From an uncultured Eubacteriales bacterium (GTDB lineage: Bacteria; Bacillota; Clostridia; Lachnospirales; Lachnospiraceae): a stretch of 18,715 nt of DNA. The notes under the pieces were generated by a model, which was given only the letters and a program-made list of their open reading frames with translations, searched no databases and was not told the origin of the DNA. Shown in pieces: positions 7,164 through 14,191 of the stretch; the stretch's first letter is position 1; every line of letters starts with the position of its first letter. Both the position numbers and the translations under genes were made by a program. The stretch is from NCBI GenBank assembly GCA_900544525.1, contig UQVN01000037.1, forward strand, positions 1 through 18,715, written 5' to 3'.

Positions 7164-8228
7164 TCACATTTCCTCTACGGAATCGACGCTATAATCAAAC
7201 ATGGATTCTGTCATTTTATTCCCATGAACATTCGGTTTTACGACAAAACGATATGTTTTTATCACATCTTTATCCACAGAATCAAACAGCTGTGCATAAA
7301 TAACATAACTGCCTTCTTTTTCTCCTGCTTCACATTGAATCACTCTCGTATCGGATAATCCAATATCTCCCATTGGAAAATAATAAGCATCCTCTTCTTT
7401 GTCATAGCGAACGATTCCTTGCTTGTTCTTTGGAATATCGAAAAGCTCTTTACTATCCGCAAAAAGGGCATTTGCATACTGCTCTACCACATGAGCAGGT
7501 ACTTTTATTTCCTCTCCTTCTACGGTACAAAGTTCATTTAAATCGAAATAACCACCGATAAGATAAAAAAGGGAATTCCAATAAAAAGAAGCATCTTCCT
7601 TCGTATATGCTGTATTATTTTCAAGCATACAGCGCATTAAGGAATCAAAAACGGGAACCATATGCTCCATATTTTCTGGAATGGAAACTTCAAATTCCAT
7701 TGGATCCTCATAAATCATATGACCTGTTTCAATGATATTTCCATCCACTGTTATGGCTATCTGATCTCCATTATAGGCAACTAAATATGTATTTGCGATT
7801 GCTTGCATTGTCAAAGTTTCTCCTGTAGATCCCATTTGCATAAGATCTTCTTGAAACTCCTTTGATAAATCCAATGTTAGTACTTTTTTTCCTTCCTCTT
7901 CTGTCACAGTAAAAGACTGGTACTCTACATTTTTTGGAATGATATCTTGACTTTTTAGTGCCTCATAAACCGCTTTTCCAGTGACTTTTTTCACCTTTTC
8001 TATTTCCACAAGGAAACCATCTGCATTTCCATTTCCTGTATAAACAACTATTTTTTGTTTTTTCGTTTCCTTTTTTTGAGTTTCATTTATAAAAGTCGTC
8101 CCCTCCTCTTTTACGTTTCCTGTCTGTGCGGCTTCCTCTTGTTGTACGGTACCAATATTTTTACATCCTGTTATCGCAAAACTCATACTAAAACAAACAG
8201 TGAACAAAACTGCTAATGGTTTTTTCAT
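7164..8228 (-). CDS. GerMN-domain lipoprotein
   Basis: The 354-residue protein has a lipoprotein signal peptide ending in AITGC, with Cys22 as the predicted lipidated residue, so it is anchored on the outer face of the membrane. Residues ~55-175 match the GerMN domain of spore-germination and sporulation proteins: VYTGNG opens it, LTLDLSKEF is the typical VdlS-like strand, and AIANTYLVAY...ITVDG closes it. The last ~170 residues are not a domain I recognise. They include a four-Trp-poor, acidic region (YWNSLFYLIGGYFDLNELC) and a C-terminal strand-rich part. A TGC-extended TATAAT (8293-8301) and an AAAGGAG site precede the ATG. Together with the sporulation genes further right, this suggests a role in the spore or cell envelope, but function is not established. 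Confidence 0.8.
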   Translation of the reverse strand: MKKPLAVLFTVCFSMSFAITGCKNIGTVQQEEAAQTGNVKEEGTTFINETQKKETKKQKIVVYTGNGNADGFLVEIEKVKKVTGKAVYEALKSQDIIPKNVEYQSFTVTEEEGKKVLTLDLSKEFQEDLMQMGSTGETLTMQAIANTYLVAYNGDQIAITVDGNIIETGHMIYEDPMEFEVSIPENMEHMVPVFDSLMRCMLENNTAYTKEDASFYWNSLFYLIGGYFDLNELCTVEGEEIKVPAHVVEQYANALFADSKELFDIPKNKQGIVRYDKEEDAYYFPMGDIGLSDTRVIQCEAGEKEGSYVIYAQLFDSVDKDVIKTYRFVVKPNVHGNKMTESMFDYSVDSVEEM

Positions 8229-8292
8229 ATTGGATCGCTCCTTTCTTATTATTAAATGTATTAAATCAAATATTTTTCTTTGTCGTTGTTTT

Positions 8293-8301
8293 ATTATAGC
8301 A
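8293..8301 (-). promoter_or_regulatory. Extended -10 promoter of the GerMN lipoprotein gene
   Basis: On the minus strand TGC-TATAAT is a good extended -10 (TATAAT at 8293-8298); no convincing -35 lies 17 nt upstream. The leader would be about 58 nt. Confidence 0.55.
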
Positions 8302-8391
8302 AATGTTTTTGTCCTCTTTATGTTTTAGTTATTACATTTCAATTAATTTTCTTATACCATTTTTACGATTGTCCCTAAAAATTTCTTTTTC

Positions 8392-9768
8392 TTACTCTTT
8401 ATGCATTTTCTTCTTATCCATTTCCTTTTCTCTCTGTTCAAAATTCCTAATTTCCGCAAAAACATACTTTGACAACAATAAAATTGCAATTAAGTTTGGA
8501 ATGGCTAATAATCCATTCATGTTGTCAGCAAAATTCCAAACAGTGGTCAGTTCCATCGTACAACCAATCACCGTCACTCCACAATAGATTCCTTGATAAA
8601 GAACCGTCCATTTTTTTCCAAACAAATATTCCACACATTTTACGCCATAATACGACCAACCAATTAACGTGGCAAATCCAAAGATTACAACCGCCACACT
8701 AATAAAACGTCCTCCTCTACTGCCAAAAACAACAGCAAAAGCCTTTGTCGTTAACATCATACCATCAATTTCTTTTGTGCCATCATAGACACCAGAAGTT
8801 AAAATAACAAGGGCTGTCAAAGTACACATAACAATCGTATCAAGAAACACTTCTTGGATTCCCCAAAATCCTTGAATCACAGGGCTTTTCACATTAGAAG
8901 CTGAGTGTACAATAACAGAACTTCCAAGCCCTGCCTCATTGGAAAAGATTCCTCTAGAAATACCTACCATAATCGCTTTTTTCATTCCATATCCTAGCAC
9001 TCCACCGCCCACTGCTTTCACAGAAAACGCACCTTCTATAATACTAAAAAATGCAGGTAAAATGTTCTCATGGCATCGGATTAGGACACAGACAGAACCA
9101 ACCGTATACCCAATTGCCACAATTGGAATCAATTTCTCTGTTACCGAAGCGATTCTCCCAATTCCACCTAAAATTACTAATGCTAAAAGAACCGACAAAA
9201 TAATGCCAATCACTAACTCATTTCCCCCAAAGGAAACTTGTATTGCCTCAGAAACCGAATGGGCTTGTGTCATATTTCCCATACCAAAAGATGCCAAAAT
9301 ACAAAGAAATGCAAAAGAAATAGCTAGTCCTTTTGCATGAAGCCCTCGTTCCATATAGACCATAGGTCCACCAACCCATTCTCCATCTTCTCCTTTATAG
9401 CGATATAAAATACCAAGGGTTTTCTCAGCAAAATTTGTCATCATTCCAAAAATAGAGCTAATCCACATCCAAAAAATAGCACCAGCTCCCCCTGCCGTAA
9501 TAGCAGTAGCAACACCTGCAATATTTCCTGTTCCAAGAGTTCCTGCAAGAGCTGTACAAAGGGATTGAAATTGAGTGATAGACTTTCCATCCTTCTCCTC
9601 TACCACTTCTCCCTTCATTGTTCCAAATGTATATTTCATCCAAGTAAAAAAGCCTCGAAATTGAAAAAATTTCGTTCCAATCGAGAAATAAATTCCTGTC
9701 AGTAAAAAAGCACCAATCATATATGGTCCCCATATAAAATCATGTAACCGTTCATTCCATTGTTCCAT
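8392..9768 (-). CDS. Alanine/glycine:cation symporter (AGCS family)
   Basis: The 458-residue protein imports alanine or glycine with Na+ (or H+) across the cytoplasmic membrane. It has about 10-11 hydrophobic helices and the family motifs GTLGTGNIAGVATA at about 77-90 and FSNEAGLGSS near residues 275-285. It begins with the usual amphipathic segment and WGPYM motif. The tail is short and highly charged (EKEMDKKKMHKE). The AAGGGAG ribosome site is unusually far (about 13 nt) from the ATG, with a small AGCTT/AAGCT hairpin between them. No clear terminator follows, so transcripts may continue into the lipoprotein gene 164 nt downstream. Confidence 0.94.
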   Translation of the reverse strand: MEQWNERLHDFIWGPYMIGAFLLTGIYFSIGTKFFQFRGFFTWMKYTFGTMKGEVVEEKDGKSITQFQSLCTALAGTLGTGNIAGVATAITAGGAGAIFWMWISSIFGMMTNFAEKTLGILYRYKGEDGEWVGGPMVYMERGLHAKGLAISFAFLCILASFGMGNMTQAHSVSEAIQVSFGGNELVIGIILSVLLALVILGGIGRIASVTEKLIPIVAIGYTVGSVCVLIRCHENILPAFFSIIEGAFSVKAVGGGVLGYGMKKAIMVGISRGIFSNEAGLGSSVIVHSASNVKSPVIQGFWGIQEVFLDTIVMCTLTALVILTSGVYDGTKEIDGMMLTTKAFAVVFGSRGGRFISVAVVIFGFATLIGWSYYGVKCVEYLFGKKWTVLYQGIYCGVTVIGCTMELTTVWNFADNMNGLLAIPNLIAILLLSKYVFAEIRNFEQREKEMDKKKMHKE

Positions 9769-9820
9769 GTTAGCTTTTAAAGCTCCCTTTTATTTTATAA
9801 ACTATATGTATTTTTCTCCA

Positions 9821-9866
9821 AAAAAAGAACGGTTCTATGGAACTTTCTCCCATAGAACCGTTTTCT
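9821..9866 (-). terminator. Terminator of the DEAD-box helicase gene
   Basis: AACGGTTCTATGG (9828-9840) pairs perfectly over 13 bp with CCATAGAACCGTT (9850-9862). On the minus strand the stem is followed by CTTTTTTT, a strong rho-independent terminator. Confidence 0.9.
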
Positions 9867-9895
9867 TCTTAAATTAACTTTTTGACACTTCAATC

Positions 9896-11485
9896 TTATT
9901 TTTGATTGGCTGGCTCAATATTAATGCTCTTACCTTTAATTTTTGCGTGTTTCATCGCATTTAATACATCAGAAGCAAACTCTCTTGGAACTTCTACAAA
10001 TGTATATTTATCAAACATATCGATACATCCAACTAATTTTCCAGGCATTCCAGATTCTCCTGCAATGGCTCCTAAAATATCTCCTGGACGAACTTTTTGA
10101 TTTTTACCAATGTTAATAAAGAGACGAACCATTCCTTCTTCTGCCCCTGTATTTTCAAAGTCAAATCCTCTTTCTTCTTCTGTTGTCACTTCGTTATCGC
10201 CCATAGCCATTTTTAAGAAAGCTGCTGCAAGGTCCATTGTTGTATAATCATTTACATTAACAGCTTCTTCTACCATTTCGATATAAGATTCTAACTCACC
10301 AGCTTCAATGACTTCTGTTATTTTTTCAAATACTTTTGAAACTTTTGCTTCTGCCACATCACTAATGGATGGCACTGGCTGAGCCTTAATCTTTGTCTTA
10401 CAGTAACGCTGAATTTCTCTTAATTTATATACTTCTCTTCCAACTACGAAAGAAAATGCCATTCCTGTTCTTCCTGCACGTCCTGTTCTACCAATACGAT
10501 GTACATAATATTCTTCATCTTGAGGAATATCATAATTGAAAACAGCATCCACATCATCCACATCAATTCCTCTTGCCGCTACGTCTGTGGCTACAAGAAT
10601 TTCTGTTTTACCATTTCTAAATCCGTTCATAACACGATCTCTTTGGCTCTGTTTTAAATCTCCATGAAGTCCTTCTGCAAAATAACCTCTTCCTTGAAGA
10701 TCTTCCACTACTTCATCTACTTTTCTCTTTGTATTACAAAATACAACAGAAAGATTTGGATTATAAATATCTAATAAGCGCGCTAAAACTTCTGGTTTAT
10801 TTTTAGGGCGAACTTCATAATAATACTGTTCGATATTTGGAACTGTTAATTCTTTCTTTACTACTTTTACAATCTGCGCATCCTTTTGGAATTTCTTTGT
10901 AATATCCATAATCGGCTTTGGCATTGTTGCAGAGAATAAAATTGTTTGACGTTCTTCTGGAACTTGGCTTAAAATCATTTCGATATCCTCACGGAATCCC
11001 ATGTTTAACATTTCATCCGCTTCATCAAGTGCTACCGCTTTCACGTGTTCAAGCTTCATTGTCTTTCTTCTCATATGATCCATAACACGTCCTGGAGTTC
11101 CAATAATAATCTGCGCACCAGCTTTAATGGAACGGATCTGTTTTGTAATATCTTGCCCTCCATAAATTGGAAGTACTTTAATTCCATGTAAATATTTTGC
11201 TAACTTACGGATTTCATCGGCTACCTGAATGGCAAGCTCTCTTGTTGGACAAAGAACAATCGCTTGTAATGTTTTGCTCTTTGGATTGATATTTTGAAGA
11301 ATAGGAATACCAAAAGCTGCTGTCTTTCCTGTTCCTGTTTGTGCCTGACCTACGATGTCTTTTCCTTCTAATACAACAGGAATTGCTTTTGCTTGAATTG
11401 GAGTTGCCTCCTCAAATCCCATATCGGTAATTGCTCGTAATATTTCTGCCTGAATCTCTAATTGTTCAAATTTTATTGTTTCCAT
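9896..11485 (-). CDS. DEAD-box ATP-dependent RNA helicase with DbpA-type RNA-binding tail
   Basis: This cytosolic ATPase unwinds RNA duplexes, likely in ribosome assembly or cold adaptation. The 529-residue protein has all helicase motifs: Q motif (FEEATPIQ), Walker A AQTGTGKT (48-55), PTRELAIQ, TPGRVMDH, DEAD (154-157), SAT (185-187), VVFCNTK, ARGID, and HRIGRTGR (329-336). Residues ~452-525 form a DbpA-type RNA-binding domain (MVRLFINIGKNQKV to KGKSINIEP), so it is closer to the DeaD/CsdA/DbpA group than to helicases with a bare core. The AAGGGAAA ribosome site lies 7 nt upstream. The ~135-nt region before it can fold (see the leader entry), which fits temperature or RNA-level control. Confidence 0.95.
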   Translation of the reverse strand: METIKFEQLEIQAEILRAITDMGFEEATPIQAKAIPVVLEGKDIVGQAQTGTGKTAAFGIPILQNINPKSKTLQAIVLCPTRELAIQVADEIRKLAKYLHGIKVLPIYGGQDITKQIRSIKAGAQIIIGTPGRVMDHMRRKTMKLEHVKAVALDEADEMLNMGFREDIEMILSQVPEERQTILFSATMPKPIMDITKKFQKDAQIVKVVKKELTVPNIEQYYYEVRPKNKPEVLARLLDIYNPNLSVVFCNTKRKVDEVVEDLQGRGYFAEGLHGDLKQSQRDRVMNGFRNGKTEILVATDVAARGIDVDDVDAVFNYDIPQDEEYYVHRIGRTGRAGRTGMAFSFVVGREVYKLREIQRYCKTKIKAQPVPSISDVAEAKVSKVFEKITEVIEAGELESYIEMVEEAVNVNDYTTMDLAAAFLKMAMGDNEVTTEEERGFDFENTGAEEGMVRLFINIGKNQKVRPGDILGAIAGESGMPGKLVGCIDMFDKYTFVEVPREFASDVLNAMKHAKIKGKSINIEPANQK

Positions 11486-11519
11486 CTATTTCCCTTTCTA
11501 TACTAAAAAATCTATAAAA

Positions 11520-11592
11520 TGCATCTCGCCTGAACGCATAGGAGAATCCCGCTTTATCCTATCCTTTCACCTCTATCTCACCATTTGATGCA
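11520..11592 (-). promoter_or_regulatory. Foldable 5' leader of the helicase gene
   Basis: Two nested inverted repeats lie upstream of the helicase start: an outer TGCATC/GATGCA pair (11520-11525 with 11587-11592) and an inner ATAGGA/TCCTAT stem (11538-11543 with 11557-11562) with a 13-nt loop. I find no clear promoter, so it is an inference that the whole stretch is transcribed. It matches no riboswitch class I know. Confidence 0.4.
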
Positions 11593-11626
11593 AAATTCTC
11601 CTTTTTATGCCTTTCACATAAAGAAA

Positions 11627-11656
11627 AAAGCTCCTAGATCAATGTCTAAGAGCTTT
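11627..11656 (-). terminator. Terminator of the carbon-nitrogen hydrolase gene
   Basis: AAAGCTCCTAGA (11627-11638) and TCTAAGAGCTTT (11645-11656) pair over 12 positions with one mismatch and a 6-nt loop. On the minus strand the stem ends in GAGCTTTTTTC, so it serves the hydrolase gene. Confidence 0.85.
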
Positions 11657-11730
11657 CTTTTCTCTTCCCATAGTAAAGAATCATATCACACATAACGCTA
11701 ATATGTCAATCTATTTATATATTTTTATAT

Positions 11731-12474
11731 TTAATACAATGGAAATTGCACCCGAAGTTGTTCTACGACTCTTCGATCAATATCAACAAATAGGAGGTCT
11801 TCTCTTGTAGTTTCTCTATTTAAAATTCTTCCATAAGGATCGACTGCAAGAGAATGTCCATTATATAAAATTCCATTGCCATTGCCGACACGATTCACCC
11901 CGATCACATAACACTGGTTTTCTACTGCTCTTGCCTGTAATAAAATTCTCCACTGTTCAATTCTATCCGCAGGCCAGTTGGCAATGACAACCGCCACATG
12001 CGCATTTTTACATTCTGCTAAAAATAGTTCTGGAAAACGTAGATCAAAACAAATATAGGTGCTAAAAATAAGATCGTCTAACTGTACCATTCCCGCTCTA
12101 GAGCCTTGTGCATAAAATCGTTGCTCCCCTCCAGGAACAAAACTTCTTCTTTTTGTATAAGAGAGCAACTGTCTTCCCTCATCAACCATAGCACACTTGT
12201 TCCGGACTAGTTCACCGTCCCATTCTGCATATCCAAAAATAATTGCAATATGATATTTTCTGGACATTTTCTTAAAAAACAACATACTAAGAGATTGATG
12301 ACTAGATTCTGCAACCTCTACTACATTCATTGAAAATCCTGTCAACGTCATTTCTGGGAAAATAATACAGTCCGCACCTCTTCTAGCGGCATCTAAAATC
12401 ATTTCCTCACAAATTTGTTGATTTTCTTCTTTTTCTTCCCATTGAATATTTAATTGTGAAAGTGCAATTCTCAT
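11731..12474 (-). CDS. Carbon-nitrogen hydrolase (nitrilase superfamily amidase)
   Basis: The 247-residue cytosolic enzyme cleaves a C-N bond of an amide; within the superfamily it looks like the omega-amidase/Nit2 or predicted-amidase branch, but the substrate is not defined by sequence. The Glu-Lys-Cys triad is complete: Glu41 in FPEMTLTGF, Lys108 in YTKRRSF, and Cys142 in ICFDLRFPEL. The length is at the short end of the family and no extra domain is present. The start has GGAGAATGAG just upstream, and a TATAAT-like -10 lies at 12530-12535 on the minus strand with only a weak -35. It is monocistronic, with its own terminator. Confidence 0.92.
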   Translation of the reverse strand: MRIALSQLNIQWEEKEENQQICEEMILDAARRGADCIIFPEMTLTGFSMNVVEVAESSHQSLSMLFFKKMSRKYHIAIIFGYAEWDGELVRNKCAMVDEGRQLLSYTKRRSFVPGGEQRFYAQGSRAGMVQLDDLIFSTYICFDLRFPELFLAECKNAHVAVVIANWPADRIEQWRILLQARAVENQCYVIGVNRVGNGNGILYNGHSLAVDPYGRILNRETTREDLLFVDIDRRVVEQLRVQFPLY

Positions 12475-12585
12475 ATCTCATTCTCCATTCTTCTGTATTT
12501 ACATTCCTTTTCTCTTTACGAATGCATTTATTATACATGACTTTTTCTCTTTTTGAAATCATTTCGTATTTTTCTCTTGCATTCT

Positions 12586-12594
12586 TGGTATAAT
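12586..12594 (+). promoter_or_regulatory. Extended -10 promoter of the hemolysin III-type gene
   Basis: TGG-TATAAT at 12586-12594 is a perfect extended -10; the -35 region is poor. The resulting leader would be about 160 nt, unusually long for this window. Confidence 0.6.
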
Positions 12595-12652
12595 AATGTT
12601 AGTATTAATAATCATGATATGTAGTTTTAAAAACTATATATTAAAGTTTTTA

Positions 12653-12694
12653 TTTCCATTATGTTTTTTGGAATAGGAAATTACTAAAACATAA
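12653..12694 (+). promoter_or_regulatory. Possible alternative hairpins in the hlyIII leader
   Basis: TTATGTTTT (12659-12667) can pair over 9 bp with AAAACATAA (12686-12694). The overlapping TTCCA (12654-12658) and TGGAA (12669-12673) can form a competing hairpin that uses the left arm as its loop. This resembles a switch, but the sequence is very AT-rich and chance pairing is a real alternative. Confidence 0.35.
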
Positions 12695-12763
12695 CGATGT
12701 ATTTTTGATTCTTTTGGAACATAATATTTATTATTCATTATCTATCAACAAGGAGGCTTATTT

Positions 12764-13450
12764 ATGCAAACAAATACAACGAAAACGAGACATCACTCTC
12801 TTATTCATGATATAAAAGATCCTGGCAGTGCCATCACTCATTTTATCGGAATGTTTATGGCGATTCTGGCACTTCCACCTTTACTTATGAAAGTAGCCAA
12901 AGGAAGTAACCAATCTCATGGTATGGCTTTTGTTATCTTTATTGTCAGTATGATTTTACTCTATGGTGCTAGCACCACTTATCATACCTTCCAGTTATCA
13001 AGTGAAACCAAAAACACCCTACTAAAAAAATTAGATCATTCTATGATTTTTGTTATGATTGCAGGTTCTTATACCCCAATCTGTGTTATTGTGCTAGAAG
13101 ATTCCATTGGTAAAATGCTTCTTGGACTCGTTTGGTGTATCGCCATTGGAGGAATTATTTTAAAACTCTGTTGGATTCATTCACCAAAATGGTTATCTTC
13201 TGTTATTTACATTTTAATGGGATGGACTTGTCTTTTAGCATGGAAACCAATCCTTTATGGATTAACTTCTTTCCAATTTGCTTTTTTATTAGCAGGCGGT
13301 ATTATTTACACAATTGGCGGTATTATTTATGCATTAAAACTTCCAATTTTCAATAGCCGTCATAAAAACTTTGGTAGTCATGAAATCTTTCATCTCTTCG
13401 TTATGGGAGGAAGTATTTGTCATTTTATCGTTATGTATAGTTTAGCATAA
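12764..13450 (+). CDS. Hemolysin III family (PAQR/YqfA-type) membrane protein
   Basis: The 228-residue protein has seven hydrophobic helices and the conserved PAQR/HlyIII polar residues: His26 in ITHFIGM, the SxxxH-like motif STTYH ending at His74, Asp91-His92 in KLDHSMIF, and the C-terminal HEIFH (206-210) with His220. These residues bind zinc in characterised PAQR proteins and suggest a membrane hydrolase or receptor-like role. Despite the family name, haemolytic activity is not implied. The ATG has an AAGGAGG site about 9 nt upstream. The gene stands alone with a long leader and shares its terminator with the convergent GIY-YIG gene. Confidence 0.93.
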   Translation: MQTNTTKTRHHSLIHDIKDPGSAITHFIGMFMAILALPPLLMKVAKGSNQSHGMAFVIFIVSMILLYGASTTYHTFQLSSETKNTLLKKLDHSMIFVMIAGSYTPICVIVLEDSIGKMLLGLVWCIAIGGIILKLCWIHSPKWLSSVIYILMGWTCLLAWKPILYGLTSFQFAFLLAGGIIYTIGGIIYALKLPIFNSRHKNFGSHEIFHLFVMGGSICHFIVMYSLA

Positions 13451-13476
13451 ATACCAACTAAAATTTCCTCATATAA

Positions 13477-13518
13477 AAAAAGCCCTTTCTATTCACATCG
13501 AATTTGAAAGGGCTTTTT
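13477..13518. terminator. Bidirectional terminator shared by hlyIII and the GIY-YIG gene
   Basis: AAAAAGCCCTTTC (13477-13489) pairs perfectly with GAAAGGGCTTTTT (13506-13518) around a 16-nt loop. A- and T-runs flank both sides. The right arm is also coding sequence for the last residues of the GIY-YIG protein, whose stop lies in the loop. Confidence 0.9.
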
Positions 13519-13750
13519 CTATGAGTTTTTTCTTCTGCTTTCTTGTCAATTGCTTAATCTCATACTCTCTTCTCATCGCTTCTTGTTTTGTTTTATACAC
13601 TTCATAATACACCAGTCGGACAGGCAAACGAGACTTTGTATACTTTGCTCCTTTTCCATCATTATGAGTTTTTATTCTTTTTTGCAAATCATTCGTCCAA
13701 CCAGTGTACAATGTTTTATCTTTACATTCTACAATATATGTATAATTCAC
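13493..13750 (-). CDS. GIY-YIG domain protein (UPF0213/YhbQ-like)
   Basis: This small protein is a single GIY-YIG nuclease-type domain of the UPF0213/YhbQ group, thought to act on DNA; no partner is visible here. The motifs are YTYIVEC, LYTGWTNDLQKRIKTHN with the conserved Arg25, GAKYTKSR, and the Glu of QEAMRREYEIKQL. I start it at the GTG at 13748-13750 (85 residues), because family members begin at this point and GGAAGAG lies about 5 nt upstream. An upstream in-frame TTG (13808-13810) would add 20 residues without a ribosome site. A candidate promoter on the minus strand (TAGACG, 17 nt, TATAAT at about 13884-13912) would give a ~125-nt leader containing a hairpin. Confidence 0.88.
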   Translation of the reverse strand: MNYTYIVECKDKTLYTGWTNDLQKRIKTHNDGKGAKYTKSRLPVRLVYYEVYKTKQEAMRREYEIKQLTRKQKKKLIEKALSNSM

Positions 13751-14191
13751 AATGGCTCTTCCTTTTCTTTTTAAGTTCTTACATCTTTCTTGAACATTTC
13801 TTCTGCCCAAAAGCAGCCACCATATAAGAGTACTTTTCCTATATGGCGCTTGCTTTCACATAAACGTTTTTTTCATTGTTTTCATTATAATTCATACAAA
13901 GAAAAACGTCTATAGGCAGTTTCTATCATCTATAGAAAGCATCCGACATCTACTGTATTTTATTCAGAAAGAGAAAAAAAGAAAGTTCCATTCTATCTAT
14001 AATTTTGTATAAAACAATTTCGGCTGCGAATTTTCTTCTTACCTTACTATTCTATGTAACAATTGTCATTGTGTGATTCCTCATAATGACAATTACTTTA
14101 TATCAATTTTTTCCACGCAAACGAAGTGTGCCTTGCTCCTTCCTTATCATACGGAATCCATAGTATCAATGCACACTTCATCTCTCTATTT
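13751..14191. other. Gene-free stretch with several inverted repeats
   Basis: No convincing gene lies between the GIY-YIG start and the spoIIQ stop. The stretch holds four inverted repeats: CCATATA/TATATGG with outer pairing (about 13813-13853), TTTCTAT/ATAGAAA (13920-13938), AATTGTCATT/AATGACAATT (14061-14094), and GAAGTGTGC/GCACACTTC (14123-14179). A TTCG/CGAA stem with GTTTTAT beyond it at about 14014-14034 (minus strand) is a weak terminator candidate for spoIIQ. A 27-codon minus-strand frame from the ATG near 14180 lacks a good ribosome site. spoIIID, which follows spoIIQ in many Clostridia, is not present here. Confidence 0.6.
14061..14094. repeat. 13-bp inverted repeat downstream of spoIIQ
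   Basis: AATTGTCATT (14061-14070) and AATGACAATT (14085-14094) are perfect inverted copies. Three further inner pairs, one of them G-T, extend the stem to 13 bp with an 8-nt loop. No U-tract follows on either strand, so an operator or RNA hairpin is as likely as a terminator. Confidence 0.6.

Noticed and set aside
12600..12700. Purine or yybP-ykoY riboswitch before the hemolysin III-type gene
   Set aside because: The ATGATATG string superficially recalls part of a purine aptamer, but the conserved loop sequences and closing stem are missing.
14094..14180. 27-codon minus-strand frame downstream of spoIIQ (ATG near 14180)
   Set aside because: There is no properly spaced ribosome site, the product resembles nothing known to me, and it coincides with an inverted repeat.
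13751..14191. spoIIID expected after spoIIQ
   Set aside because: No frame on the minus strand encodes a helix-turn-helix protein of about 85 residues; the region is broken by stops.
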